Of a DNA stretch of 25,701 nt, positions 1 through 7,370 are shown piece after piece. The translations under genes were made by a program, and so were the position numbers. Every line of letters starts with the position of its first letter. Position 1 is the stretch's first letter. This DNA comes from a virus. Location: the IMG/VR virus record IMGVR_UViG_3300033141_000944, positions 1-25,701 of that record; one strand, given 5' to 3'. Below the pieces are notes generated by a model, which saw only the letters and a program-made list of their open reading frames with translations, searched no databases and had not been told where the DNA came from.

Positions 1-267
1 GTTCTCCAATCTAAATGATCTATACTCACCGTTTGATTGTCTGAATACTAATGATGAACCTAGTTTTGACAAATCAATAGCGTCAGGCTCAATACAGCGC
101 GTTGTAGGCTCTTCATTTAGTTTTTGAAAGGTAAGATACACCCAGTTGTTTTTTAACGCCTGTAAGAGCTTGTAAATGCGCCAAGCTAATCTGAAGGCTG
201 CTGTTCGTGTTGCGCATGTTGGCAACTTGAATAACGTGTTTGCTAGTGTTGTGATTTGTGATTTCAT
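1..267 (-). CDS. Partial small protein, SH3-barrel / WYL_2 (DUF2693)-like
   Basis: An open frame starts at the ATG read from 267 and stays open for 89 codons to the window edge, so the C-terminus is missing. The first 40 residues are basic and helical (RLAWRIYKLLQALKNN around 26-41). They are followed by strands ending in an FRQSNGEYRSFRLEN block (75-89). This layout, a helical AW-containing lead followed by a short barrel with R-S-F near the end, resembles the WYL_2/DUF2693 SH3-barrel proteins common in Bacteroidota phages. The match is from memory of the family pattern and was not searched. The gene has its own perfect Bacteroidota promoter at 300-330 and is divergent from the gene at 471, so it is probably the first gene of another (early or middle) minus-strand operon. 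Confidence 0.6.
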   Translation of the reverse strand, partial: MKSQITTLANTLFKLPTCATRTAAFRLAWRIYKLLQALKNNWVYLTFQKLNEEPTTRCIEPDAIDLSKLGSSLVFRQSNGEYRSFRLEN

Positions 268-299
268 CGTATTGCGTTTTAGTTGTTGTTATCTGTTTA

Positions 300-330
300 C
301 AAATGTAGCACTATTTTTCTATTCTGCAAA
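300..330 (-). promoter_or_regulatory. Bacteroidota-type promoter for the partial gene at 1-267
   Basis: On the minus strand TTTG (327-330) is followed after exactly 19 nt by TACATTTG (300-307), fitting the Bacteroidota sigma-ABfr consensus (-33 TTTG, -7 TAnnTTTG). The predicted transcript starts about 25-30 nt before the ATG at 267. Confidence 0.75.
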
Positions 331-337
331 TTGTTTT

Positions 338-398
338 GTAAAAAATATTGAAAAAAGTTTCACTATACCTATATATAATAAGAAAGGTAAAAAATATT
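338..398. repeat. Direct repeat pair GTAAAAAATATT in the divergent control region
   Basis: The 12-mer GTAAAAAATATT occurs at 338-349 and again at 387-398, both between the two divergent promoters. The surrounding DNA is strongly A/T-rich, so part of the match may be compositional. Paired sites between divergent phage promoters are commonly regulator-binding sites, but that role is an inference here. Confidence 0.4.
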
Positions 399-408
399 TG
401 CAATTTGT

Positions 409-439
409 TTTGCGGTTTGCGGAAATAGTTGTATGTTTG
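409..439 (+). promoter_or_regulatory. Bacteroidota-type promoter for the plus-strand operon
   Basis: TTTG (409-412) is followed after 19 nt by TATGTTTG (432-439), a full match to the Bacteroidota -33/-7 consensus. The ATG at 471 would have a leader of about 25 nt. The -7 element overlaps a dyad: TGTTTG at 434-439 and CAAACA at 450-455, which could be an operator covering the start site. Confidence 0.75.
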
Positions 440-470
440 CTGATAGATACAAACAACTAAAACAACACTC

Positions 471-752
471 ATGACCCCACAAGAACTAACAACACAACAC
501 CTACCTTTCAAAATAGAACACCCAAGCGCACGTGGAGGAATCTGTACTATTGATTCAGAGAACTTACTAGAGCGCTGGAAGAAAGCTATGGAGAGATGGC
601 CTAACGCAATCCTGATGGAAGCTAGTGAGTCTGCCCCTGTTGATTACGTTATTGCCTGTGAAGACTTTCTACTCGAAAGAGATCGTATTGAGCAGTGGAG
701 AAAAAGCCCAGAAGGAAGACACATGAAACGAATGGCAAACTTTAATCATTGA
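471..752 (+). CDS. Small soluble hypothetical protein (93 aa)
   Basis: I do not recognise this protein. It is hydrophilic, with a central segment rich in Trp, Glu and Arg (ERWKKAMERWPNA, about 35-47) and an acidic stretch after it. It has no signal peptide or membrane segment. It is one of only two plausible plus-strand genes here and opens a small operon from the promoter at 409-439. The ATG at 471 is the first start after that promoter. Its TGA stop overlaps the TTG of the next small frame (TTGA), suggesting translational coupling. The position next to a divergent control region suggests an early or regulatory-phase gene. Confidence 0.75.
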   Translation: MTPQELTTQHLPFKIEHPSARGGICTIDSENLLERWKKAMERWPNAILMEASESAPVDYVIACEDFLLERDRIEQWRKSPEGRHMKRMANFNH

Positions 753-919
753 GATATGAAAGAAAACTACAAGAGGCATACTACGGCTTGAGTCGTGACT
801 TTGAAAAGGGAATGGGTTTATTGGGAAACGCATGTAAAAATTTGGCTGAAAGCCTTAATGCGTTCAGTTCCGAAATGCCTAAACTAGAAAAGAATGAGAT
901 CACTAAAAAAACGGCCTAA
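749..919 (+). CDS. Small hypothetical protein with TTG start (56 aa)
   Basis: This short frame was found by hand immediately after the 471-752 gene. A TTG at 749 overlaps the upstream TGA, and the frame runs to TAA at 917-919. The translation is protein-like: an amphipathic helix with ERKLQEAYYGLSRDFEKG at the start, then NACKNLAESLNAF, and a lysine-rich end. Such helical proteins often act as small binding partners, but no family is recognised. The TTG start is chosen because an in-frame stop lies just upstream (743-745) and no ATG occurs before the middle of the frame. The 3' end overlaps the end of a possible minus-strand small ORF at 903-1040. Confidence 0.55.
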   Translation: MRYERKLQEAYYGLSRDFEKGMGLLGNACKNLAESLNAFSSEMPKLEKNEITKKTA

Positions 920-1040
920 GCACCCAGTAAATATCATCCAAGTAGTAGAGCATGAATAGTAGTAGTAAATACGGCCTCTTGAGCAAAACTGCCGTGACAA
1001 CTAAAACCGCAAATAGTAAACGTTGTCTCTTAGGTAGCAT
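903..1040 (-). CDS. Possible small membrane protein (45 aa)
   Basis: A frame from ATG 1040 to TAG 903-905 gives a very hydrophobic 45-residue peptide. It has a basic start (LPKRQR), one segment of about 14 hydrophobic residues (LLFAVLVVTAVLLK), then a second one (YLLLLFMLYYL). It lies just beyond the late operon's small membrane-protein genes (1128-1746), so it could be a further lysis-region membrane peptide. Against this, it is short, lies beyond the hairpin at 1091-1123, overlaps the convergent gene by 17 nt, and its start codon lies in a small hairpin (GGTAGC 1033-1038, GCTACC 1048-1053). Confidence 0.35.
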   Translation of the reverse strand: MLPKRQRLLFAVLVVTAVLLKRPYLLLLFMLYYLDDIYWVLRPFF

Positions 1041-1053
1041 GTACAAAGCTACC
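1033..1053. other. Stem-loop between convergent genes
   Basis: A perfect 6-bp stem, GGTAGC (1033-1038) with GCTACC (1048-1053), has a 9-nt loop. No T-run follows on either strand, so a terminator is not well supported. It would hide the start codon of the possible 45-residue membrane peptide. Confidence 0.4.
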
Positions 1054-1080
1054 CAATTTCATGGACAATAGAATAGGTGT

Positions 1081-1138
1081 AAAAGCGTATTCGTTTGCCT
1101 TTTCGACGAATCGACGCAAACGATAGACTACTTTTTTT
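1081..1138. terminator. Candidate bidirectional terminator between convergent operons
   Basis: An 8-bp perfect stem, TCGTTTGC (1091-1098) with GCAAACGA (1116-1123), encloses a 17-nt loop. Reading minus, it lies 5 nt after the stop of the 1128-1391 gene and is followed by a short T4 (1081-1084). Reading plus, a T7 run (1132-1138) follows 8 nt later. Its placement at the point where the late operon meets the plus-strand genes supports a termination role, although neither T-run is ideally placed. Confidence 0.5.
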
Positions 1139-1391
1139 CGTCCTCGATTTCCTTCTCTACCTCTTCGCGGATGCGCTGCACTTCACGCTTGTGTTTAAGA
1201 ATGCTTCGCATGTACGCCAATGCCAACCACCCGACGGCCAATAGAAACGAACTCCACCAAGGCCAGCCCTCGGTACTTGGAATCTGTTCAGCGACAATAG
1301 GACTAGCCACACCGCCAGCGAGATAAAAAATTTGCTCAGGATCGTTCGCAATGCTATTCAACCCCTCAATAACTTTATCAACTATTATCAT
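1128..1391 (-). CDS. Small single-span membrane protein, holin-region candidate (87 aa)
   Basis: The protein has one clear membrane span (SSFLLAVGWLALAYMRSIL, about 47-65). A short amphipathic N-terminus precedes it and a highly charged C-terminal helix (KREVQRIREEVEKEIEDEKK) follows. One span with a charged cytoplasmic tail is typical of phage holins, antiholins and i-spanins, but there is no family-specific motif. It overlaps the upstream membrane-protein gene by 14 nt and is the last clear gene of the late operon. No endolysin is visible nearby, so a lysis role rests only on topology and position. Confidence 0.7.
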   Translation of the reverse strand: MIIVDKVIEGLNSIANDPEQIFYLAGGVASPIVAEQIPSTEGWPWWSSFLLAVGWLALAYMRSILKHKREVQRIREEVEKEIEDEKK

Positions 1392-1746
1392 CTTTCCGCT
1401 TTTTTAGTCGTGCAATTCGTAGTGTTTCGAAGGTTGCAATGGTCACCATAACGCCCACCGACGTCCAAATAGAACCATAGTCACCGTGGTACATCCAGAT
1501 AGTATATTGATCGCCAATAACAAAGCCACACACACCGAGGGCAATAGAGCGCGATAGGCGTGTTTTAATCACCAACATGTTAGCAAGTATCGCAAGAGCT
1601 ATAGAAACGCGCTCAGACGTTATTAAAAACGCTGCACGCTCAAATGAACCCATCTCAAATAACTCTTGTGCATAGTACCCGCCGATAAATAGCGCGGTAG
1701 TTAAGAGCATCAATATCTCTGGTATGCCTATCTTGAGCCTCCGCAT
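1378..1746 (-). CDS. Polytopic membrane protein, possible holin (122 aa)
   Basis: About four hydrophobic segments are visible: residues 9-27 (EILMLLTTALFIGG), about 47-60 (VSIALAILANMLVI), about 67-83 (SIALGVCGFVIG), and about 92-110 (IWTSVGVMVTIATFE). A basic, charged tail (ARLKKRKDD) ends the protein. Size, span count and tail fit a holin-like protein placed in the inner membrane. It overlaps both neighbours (19 nt upstream, 14 nt downstream), so the three small genes here are co-translated. No named holin family is recognised. Confidence 0.7.
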   Translation of the reverse strand: MRRLKIGIPEILMLLTTALFIGGYYAQELFEMGSFERAAFLITSERVSIALAILANMLVIKTRLSRSIALGVCGFVIGDQYTIWMYHGDYGSIWTSVGVMVTIATFETLRIARLKKRKDDNS

Positions 1747-1904
1747 GGTAGCGAGTTTCCAGGTGTAGTAATGCCCAAGTAAAGGTCAACCGCCGCAGCG
1801 CGTTCCGTCCAATATGTTTCTTGGTCGATTTCTTCGGCGTCGAATTGATCCGCTAAATCTTCTAGCTCTGTCTTTAATGCTGCTTTTTCTGATTCACGCG
1901 ACAT
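1728..1904 (-). CDS. Small acidic hypothetical protein (58 aa)
   Basis: I chose the ATG at 1904 over an upstream ATG at 1940, because 1904 lies 11 nt past the preceding gene's stop (1916-1918), while the upstream start would overlap it. The protein starts MSRESEKAALKTELEDLADQ. It is predicted to be a charged helix or coiled coil over about 40 residues, followed by a Gly/Pro/Cys end. No family is recognised. It sits between a structural-looking gene and two membrane-protein genes. Confidence 0.6.
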   Translation of the reverse strand: MSRESEKAALKTELEDLADQFDAEEIDQETYWTERAAAVDLYLGITTPGNSLPCGGSR

Positions 1905-1915
1905 GATGAGTGGTT

Positions 1916-2488
1916 TTAAGCGCAAATATCCTCCAAGCAATCGGTAGGTATTGCGACGTTAATGTTAAAATCTAATTGAAAATAGTGGTATAAATAGTCA
2001 ACATCTACTGGACCTACGTTCTTGTATTGCTTGTCTAGTATTTTTTTACGGTCTGTAATCCAGTTTTGGTTCCCATACTCTACCGAAATAGCGCCAATTG
2101 AGGACTTTAAAGCCTTGTTACTCGTAATAATAGCCTTGGTAATCGTCTGCATAACTCCAAAAGTAGTAGTAGAGCAGTCGTTTTCGATGAGGTCACGAGG
2201 TATAACACACACCAGACCTACAGGAATAGTCAAGTTATTAAGCCATTTACCCGCCTGCTGTGGGTGTGGCTGTGGTCTGTTTTGAACATTGTTGTTCAAG
2301 AACCAGTAACTAATCCCTCGGTAATTAGAAAAGTCCTGATTACTAAACGCATACTGAGAATCGGAGTGATACACCGCATACCACTCCTTATTCCCATCGC
2401 AAACGCGTTCGGCTAAGTCGAAGTTCGCCTCAAAAAAACCTGTTTGATAGAGCAGATTATTGTAATATGTCAGAATGTCTTGTAACAA
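1916..2488 (-). CDS. Hypothetical virion-associated protein (190 aa), TTG start
   Basis: The frame starts at TTG 2488, as there is no ATG near the 5' end, and overlaps nothing of note. It is a mixed alpha/beta protein. The N-terminus (LQDILTYYNNLLYQTGFFEANFDLAERVC) looks like the start of phage neck or tail-terminator proteins. The C-terminus, a strand ending NVAIPTDCLEDICA, is a pattern I associate with Bacteroidota phage structural proteins. A tail-completion role is possible but weakly supported. It follows the tail-fibre module and precedes the small membrane-protein genes. Confidence 0.7.
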   Translation of the reverse strand: MLQDILTYYNNLLYQTGFFEANFDLAERVCDGNKEWYAVYHSDSQYAFSNQDFSNYRGISYWFLNNNVQNRPQPHPQQAGKWLNNLTIPVGLVCVIPRDLIENDCSTTTFGVMQTITKAIITSNKALKSSIGAISVEYGNQNWITDRKKILDKQYKNVGPVDVDYLYHYFQLDFNINVAIPTDCLEDICA

Positions 2489-2492
2489 TGTG

Positions 2493-2798
2493 TTAACTTT
2501 TCTTCAATTCTTCTAAGTGATCGGCAAACGCTAGTATATCCTTATGGGCAAAGTTAAAGCCGTCCTGTGACAATTCATGCAGCTTGTCTAGTTCAGCGTC
2601 TTCTAGCTCAATTGTTTCATCATTTACGCCAGCCACTAGCTTGTCCTGAATCTTAAAGCGTAAACGCATCTCGTTAGGATGCCACTTTCCGCCCGCAGGA
2701 GTGATTGTTAGTAACTGCCCCGCTAAATGCGAGAATTTGAGCTTTTCTTGTTCACCCTCGTAGTGAATTTCCGTTTGTCTGTTTTCAAAAGTTTTCAT
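2493..2798 (-). CDS. Hypothetical protein (101 aa)
   Basis: This protein is not recognised. It is soluble, with a beta-rich first half (QEKLKFSHLAGQLLTITPAGG) and a strongly acidic helical second half (ETIELEDAELDKLHELSQDG, then a helix to the end). It has no signal peptide or membrane span. It lies in the late operon between the fibre accessory genes and the 190-residue protein; the next start is within 5 nt of its stop, so the genes are probably co-translated. Confidence 0.7.
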   Translation of the reverse strand: MKTFENRQTEIHYEGEQEKLKFSHLAGQLLTITPAGGKWHPNEMRLRFKIQDKLVAGVNDETIELEDAELDKLHELSQDGFNFAHKDILAFADHLEELKKS

Positions 2799-2815
2799 CT
2801 GTTGCTGTTGTTTTG

Positions 2816-2998
2816 TTAATCTTCGTCTTCGCTAAATTCGTAATTACCCTTAGATAAAGTCTCTATAATTTCGTCCTTTGTCTGTTGGCTAAAATAACTA
2901 TTTTGGGCGAAACCATTAGTAGTAAAGTCTACCCTAGTGCCTCCGATAGTCATTGAACCGTTAGTCAACCATAGGAAAAGAATTTTAATAACTTCCAT
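2816..2998 (-). CDS. Small hypothetical protein (60 aa)
   Basis: ATG at 2998 is preferred; a TTG one codon upstream (3001) is also possible. The frame overlaps the end of the 2985-3743 gene by 14 nt, which suggests coupling. The protein has a hydrophobic start (MEVIKILFLWL), a short beta segment (MTIGGTRVDFTTNGF), and an acidic C-terminal helix ending SEDED. The hydrophobic start is too short for a confident signal or membrane anchor. No family is recognised. Confidence 0.55.
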   Translation of the reverse strand: MEVIKILFLWLTNGSMTIGGTRVDFTTNGFAQNSYFSQQTKDEIIETLSKGNYEFSEDED

Positions 2999-3743
2999 CA
3001 ATAATCATTAATAGCTCATCTGCAACTGTATCTGGCGTGTGTCCCAGTCTAAACTTTGAAGCATTAAGCCCTCGGAAACCGTTACCGTTTTGAAAGGGAG
3101 TGCCTGATGTTTCGTCAATATAATCTTTGATTGCAATAACACCATCATCCTCCAAAGATTCCAATCCATTAACATACATACGAGTTAACCGCTTGATTCT
3201 AACTGTGCTATTCAGAACATTAGTAACATCATCAACTTCAATCACGGTATCCTTCATGATTTGCGTGAGGCTAGCAAGAATATCTTTGGCGTAAGACAAA
3301 TCAGATACCCTAAGGAAAACTATCGCCTCCATCAAATTCAATCTCAGTCTGCGAGACTCCATTGTCCAATCCCTGTATTCTTTTGCCATTATGGACCAAT
3401 ACCTAAAATCGTTGACCACCTCTAAAAGAAAATCCTCTTTGGTTACCAAAAACCAATGGGCAGCGATTGATTTTTCTTCAGATGTTAGTAGATTCCATTT
3501 AGCTTCTTGTTCAATATGTTCAGGTGATGTTACTTGCATTTTATTGTACACTACTTCTTTCAGCTTTTCTCGAACACATCGTTTATCTATCCATCCAGCA
3601 GTGTAAACATTTACGGCCATCATGCCGTATTTAGCTACACCATCAATCGAATTAACCTCTGCGTAACCATCGGGCATCGGTTCAGAATCCTTCAAGACTA
3701 TAACTGCGGGAACTGTCTCCCCGTCTTCAATGTAAATTTTCAT
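2985..3743 (-). CDS. Hypothetical protein downstream of the tail fibre (252 aa)
   Basis: The first 45 residues are beta-rich with an acidic loop (IYIEDGETVPAVIVLKDSEP). The rest is mainly helical, with many Arg/Trp/Glu residues (MAKEYRDWTMESRRLRLNL). The gene directly follows the tail fibre gene (2 nt apart). This position is typical of fibre accessory, baseplate or chaperone proteins, but there is no motif to choose among them. It has no signal peptide or transmembrane span. Confidence 0.7.
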   Translation of the reverse strand: MKIYIEDGETVPAVIVLKDSEPMPDGYAEVNSIDGVAKYGMMAVNVYTAGWIDKRCVREKLKEVVYNKMQVTSPEHIEQEAKWNLLTSEEKSIAAHWFLVTKEDFLLEVVNDFRYWSIMAKEYRDWTMESRRLRLNLMEAIVFLRVSDLSYAKDILASLTQIMKDTVIEVDDVTNVLNSTVRIKRLTRMYVNGLESLEDDGVIAIKDYIDETSGTPFQNGNGFRGLNASKFRLGHTPDTVADELLMIIDGSY

Positions 3744-3745
3744 AT

Positions 3746-5236
3746 CTATCCTATTCGGTTATATGGCCTCCATCTTGAATCAATGTGATCATACCAAAAC
3801 CATGCGGTTTCGTTAGGTTTGATGGATTTATTTCCGTTGTCTCTTAATAAAATTCGATTGGCCGCACTGCTCGTTGCTGCGTTGTGTACGAAACGAATAT
3901 CAGCCGACGCCCCGTTTATGTTGCACCATCCAATAACACGATTAACACCTGCGGGTGGAGCAGGAAATCCCCGTATTTCATTGTTATTACTATTAGTGTT
4001 AATTCGAATGATGCTTGCTGTTGCATAACCAGCTGGGGCAAAATCATCCTCATCAGTTGTTAGGTTGGGTGCTGTGACAATGTTATTAATGATAGCTGAA
4101 TCAGCAAAAGACAACTGACCAGCTCCATCTGTTATAAGCATTTGATTCACTGATCCATCGTTCATAGGATAAGCAATACCAGACACTTGAAGCTCACCAT
4201 CTTGAGCGATAGACATAGCCTCTATAAACGTGTTCTGAGTCGATCCCGTTGTGCTCGCTGGAGCAACAAACCACTTAAAGCCGCTACCAAGACCAGTACC
4301 CGTACCAGCCGCAGCGTAGAATTTGTAATCATAGTTCGCAGCGGATTCATCTGTAACACCTGACGATACGCTAGTCAAACGGAAGCTCACACCGTTAATG
4401 TCAAGTGAAGTATTCTCAATACCTCCACCGAAGTAATAGTTGATGAACTTAGCGCCGTTTGTGAAAGACCCCGTTACAAACTGATTATTATCACTGTACC
4501 TAGCGTTTCTACCTAATGCTGCTGAGTGACTGTAAGAACCTGACGAAGTCGCTCCCGTACAAGCACCAATATTAAGGACTCCATTACCACCAGTAACATT
4601 AATCCCCGACTGTGAGCCTAAAGATGAGTTTTCCGTACCTGAACTACTACTAGTGAAAGATGCATAACCTATACTGGTGTTACTAGAACCTGTGTTAGAA
4701 CTTGCGCCATAAGAAAACGCCCCTAAAGCCGTGTTTCTATCAGTGGTGGTGATGCCGTCGCCTGACAAGGCGCCTATAAAAGTGTTTTGTTTACCCTGCG
4801 TTAAATTCGTACCAGCATTAAAGCCTAGAGTGGTGTTTTCTTCTCCGTCACCCGAACCGCCTGATATACACCCAGTGGGCGACCCTTGACCTATAAAGGT
4901 GTTTCTAGCTGTGTCGTTGTCTCTGTTTCCGTCATGAGTAGCATGGATAAATAGGTTAACTCCAAGTGAATATCCTTGTTCGGCTAAAACATCAGTGGTG
5001 AAAGTAGTTCCTGACCCGCCAGCCGTGACGGTCATGGTTCCATCGGAACTAATAAGCATGGTCTCGTTCGTAGCTCCCGCCTCGATCTTAACGCCGCTGT
5101 CGTATCTAATGACGTTTCCAGCGGTTGACCCTATACGAAACTCTGTAGTGTCGCTTAGTATAATGTTTTGGTCTACACTCTCATTGCCGCGTTTTAGCGT
5201 CCTTTGTAGTGTAGGCTTTTTGATTACGTTTGTCAT
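3746..5236 (-). CDS. Tail fibre / tip protein with short NTxxG repeats (496 aa)
   Basis: Likely a trimeric receptor-binding fibre on the virion surface. After an N-terminal beta region (1-110), residues about 112-245 hold a ladder of degenerate repeats of the form N-T/S-x-x-G, such as NTFIG, NTTLG, NTALG, NTSIG and NSSLG. These are usual in phage fibres and trimeric adhesins that form beta-prisms or beta-helices. A Gly/Ser/Thr-rich section follows. The last about 105 residues form a compact C-terminal domain that ends FWYDHIDSRWRPYNRIG, a knob type I know from many phage fibres (YD...RW near the end). It overlaps the upstream gene by 4 nt. No chaperone-type intramolecular protease motif was seen. 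Confidence 0.85.
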   Translation of the reverse strand: MTNVIKKPTLQRTLKRGNESVDQNIILSDTTEFRIGSTAGNVIRYDSGVKIEAGATNETMLISSDGTMTVTAGGSGTTFTTDVLAEQGYSLGVNLFIHATHDGNRDNDTARNTFIGQGSPTGCISGGSGDGEENTTLGFNAGTNLTQGKQNTFIGALSGDGITTTDRNTALGAFSYGASSNTGSSNTSIGYASFTSSSSGTENSSLGSQSGINVTGGNGVLNIGACTGATSSGSYSHSAALGRNARYSDNNQFVTGSFTNGAKFINYYFGGGIENTSLDINGVSFRLTSVSSGVTDESAANYDYKFYAAAGTGTGLGSGFKWFVAPASTTGSTQNTFIEAMSIAQDGELQVSGIAYPMNDGSVNQMLITDGAGQLSFADSAIINNIVTAPNLTTDEDDFAPAGYATASIIRINTNSNNNEIRGFPAPPAGVNRVIGWCNINGASADIRFVHNAATSSAANRILLRDNGNKSIKPNETAWFWYDHIDSRWRPYNRIG

Positions 5237-5847
5237 GCCAAGTAGTTAAAAGTTACACCCTCACCGTTAAAGTCAGAATCAATAAATACCTTAGCTAAAT
5301 CATCAATGCTGATAATAGCCACTTCTTCGGCCTCTAGCGGAGTGCCGTTGGTGCTTGCGACACCAGCTCCACCAACGTAGATAGTGCCTGTGTTAGCTTC
5401 TTTAGCCGTGACAATAACCTCAACGATTGCCGTACTAGCGCCCAACGCCTCAGCAGTTCCCGCCGTAGCAACGTCCTTAAACCCGCTAGTGATAGAACCT
5501 GCAACCTGAGCCGCAATAAGTGTATCGAGCTTAGTGTTGGTGTCCGTGGCTAGTGAAATCTGCGTAGCTTGGTTGGCCGCTGTAGCGTCACCACCACCGC
5601 CGCCACCACCAGTAGGCAGAAGACCGTTAATAAAGTCGCGCAAATCTTCAGCGCTTGTCAATCCTGCTGGGGTTGTTACGTCAGTGTAGACAACAACGTA
5701 AGAGTTTCGGCCGTCTGATACCGCTACGCGATCATCATCGACAGTTAAACTTAAGTCATCTTTAGTAAAGTCAACGTCCTTATCTCCATCTCTGCCAAGC
5801 CCCGTAATGCGAACCGCCGCGCCTTCGTCTGTGATTACTATACTCAT
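5233..5847 (-). CDS. Virion protein with Gly7 hinge (204 aa)
   Basis: Two beta-rich halves are separated by a run of seven glycines (about 80-86) and a short helical segment (TAANQATQISLATDTNTKLDTL kept as a single heptad-like stretch, about 89-110). The C-terminal half (TGTIYVGGAGV and onwards) resembles small beta domains of phage fibre-base proteins. It overlaps the upstream gene by 4 nt and the fibre gene by 4 nt. I infer a fibre-attachment or neck-whisker role from this position and the hinge; no family is recognised. Confidence 0.75.
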   Translation of the reverse strand: MSIVITDEGAAVRITGLGRDGDKDVDFTKDDLSLTVDDDRVAVSDGRNSYVVVYTDVTTPAGLTSAEDLRDFINGLLPTGGGGGGGDATAANQATQISLATDTNTKLDTLIAAQVAGSITSGFKDVATAGTAEALGASTAIVEVIVTAKEANTGTIYVGGAGVASTNGTPLEAEEVAIISIDDLAKVFIDSDFNGEGVTFNYLA

Positions 5848-6365
5848 AGCGATTGTATTTTGTTTTTAATGTTGAAATTGAATGAATCAACCATTAGCTG
5901 TTCCTCGGCACTGGTGAAACCCGTAAATATGGTTCCAAATCGCGCCTCTTGCCCTTTGATCTTTTCGATGTTCTCAGGACGATTGATTACAATACTGTAC
6001 TCTAGCTCGCCCGTTTGATTGAGTTTAAATCCAGACTCCGAGTTATTGAAGTCCGACTGTAGACTGTTGCTTAATCTAAAATTGATGAACCCCGCTTCTC
6101 TTCCTTGTTGTGCGCGATACTCACGGTAACCGCCAGCATAATAACCACCCTGAACAGGGTTTCCAGTCTTACCAGTGCCGTTGGTCGCACGCGGAGAGGT
6201 TTTAGCATTGGCGTAAAATGGCTTTGTGCTGTAACTTCCTACTTTCGAGTCCTTAGCGTTCTTCCCTTCAATGAATATGCGCTCGCTTGCCGCCGCAAGA
6301 GTGTCATTGGCAGCGTCCTTAAACGCTGAATTAACCGCCGCTAATATGTCATTAAGATCAAACAT
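5844..6365 (-). CDS. Putative neck / tail-completion protein, HK97 gp10-like (173 aa)
   Basis: The N-terminal helix (ILAAVNSAFKDAANDTLAAASERIF) is followed by a Gly/Tyr-rich loop with GGYYAGGYREYRAQQGR. Next comes a strand-rich part with a NFRLSNSLQSDF block, then a C-terminal helix. This order matches the HK97 gp10 / phage virion morphogenesis type of tail-completion protein as I know it from Bacteroidota phages. It sits two genes after the capsid, the usual place for head-tail connectors. The start at 6365 overlaps the upstream stop by one base. Confidence 0.65.
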   Translation of the reverse strand: MFDLNDILAAVNSAFKDAANDTLAAASERIFIEGKNAKDSKVGSYSTKPFYANAKTSPRATNGTGKTGNPVQGGYYAGGYREYRAQQGREAGFINFRLSNSLQSDFNNSESGFKLNQTGELEYSIVINRPENIEKIKGQEARFGTIFTGFTSAEEQLMVDSFNFNIKNKIQSL

Positions 6366-7366
6366 TAAGGTAGTTTCAAAGTGGTCTTAACTGGTTGGTC
6401 GCACCTAAAGCATACTATGTCCTTTGGTGGACTCATAGTAGCAAGTACGCCCGCCATGTGCTTCTCATACTCCATATTGTACTGGTCGCGACGCTTTTCT
6501 ACGTCTTGGCGTCTAATTGAGGTGTTGCTATTCCATTGCTTTTGCTGTAGAGCGTAGTCCATAATCATCTTAGCAGATAAATAAAGGATTGGTAATGCCG
6601 CTGAATACTTAACACTGCACAACCAGTTACTAAAGTCGCAAGCTACGTTGTACTCTACCGACAAACCGCCCGTGTTATTCGAGCTGGTTACGTTCTGGTC
6701 GAGCTTCTGAGCTGCATTTAGAATAGTGCCGCCTTGGTTTCTCACATATTGAGAACTAAAACGCCATGAACTGCCTCCACAACCCGCGCATCCGTTCGTG
6801 TACACCGTGCTACGATAAGACGCAAAACTAGAATCATAGCCTACAAACAAGTTAAGTCGCTGCTTTAGCCCCGCGTAGTTCTTATTGAGTGTTACCCTAA
6901 CTTTCTCTCCCGCTACCGCGCTCACTGTAATCGTGTCTAATAGCTTATCTTGTACTAAGTCATACACAAATACATCTACGTCGCCTGTATTGTCTACAAG
7001 CAGCGTTAATGCCGTTAGGTTGAGGTTTAAGTACGAGGTAGTATTGCAAAGTTCGAGTTGAATGCCCGTAAGGCTACCCGTAACCGCCGCGTCTTGGATA
7101 AGATTGTCTTGGTAAACACCTACTCTAGTGTTATTGAGTAGCGATCCTGTTTTAAACTTTCCTCCGAAATGCGTGTTTAAGATGTTCTGCACAGACTTAG
7201 CCGCAAAGCTAACCTTGTTCTGCGCTAGCTCAATCCCACTTTCGAACTCATCCCCAATATACGAGTCTAGCTCGCTACGAGAAATGCCCAAATCAATGAA
7301 ATTGTAACCTGACTCCGAAATTGGAGTGCAAACAGAATCAACGCCTATGAAGTTATCCCAACACAT
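6365..7366 (-). CDS. Putative head-tail connector / virion protein (333 aa)
   Basis: This protein directly follows the major capsid gene. Residues 1-75 are helical (EFESGIELAQNKVSFAAKSVQNIL). The middle is beta-rich with a sandwich-like domain (QLELCNTTSYLNLNLTALTLLV onwards is read as alternating strands; about 100-185), then a Cys/Gly motif CAGCGG at about 194-199. The C-terminus is a long charged helix with QDVEKRRDQYNMEYEKHMAG and a terminal CFRCDQP. The helical frame around a beta insertion would suit an adaptor, but the family is not recognised. Its start codon is 14 nt beyond the terminator-like hairpin that follows the capsid gene, so its expression probably depends on read-through. 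Confidence 0.7.
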   Translation of the reverse strand: MCWDNFIGVDSVCTPISESGYNFIDLGISRSELDSYIGDEFESGIELAQNKVSFAAKSVQNILNTHFGGKFKTGSLLNNTRVGVYQDNLIQDAAVTGSLTGIQLELCNTTSYLNLNLTALTLLVDNTGDVDVFVYDLVQDKLLDTITVSAVAGEKVRVTLNKNYAGLKQRLNLFVGYDSSFASYRSTVYTNGCAGCGGSSWRFSSQYVRNQGGTILNAAQKLDQNVTSSNNTGGLSVEYNVACDFSNWLCSVKYSAALPILYLSAKMIMDYALQQKQWNSNTSIRRQDVEKRRDQYNMEYEKHMAGVLATMSPPKDIVCFRCDQPVKTTLKLP

Positions 7367-7370
7367 ATGA

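Noticed and set aside
176-460. Plus-strand open frame of 94 codons in the left control region
   Set aside because: It runs antisense over the start of a well-supported minus-strand gene and both divergent promoters, and the translation is an A/T-driven hydrophobic and Cys-rich mixture.
311-511. Minus-strand 66-codon frame across the plus-strand promoter
   Set aside because: It covers the promoter and start of the 471 gene, has no promoter of its own, and its composition is not protein-like.
4600-5030. Possible diversity-generating or variable-repeat region in the tail fibre
   Set aside because: The NTxxG repeats are degenerate at DNA level and no reverse transcriptase or template repeat is visible, so ordinary fibre repeats are enough.
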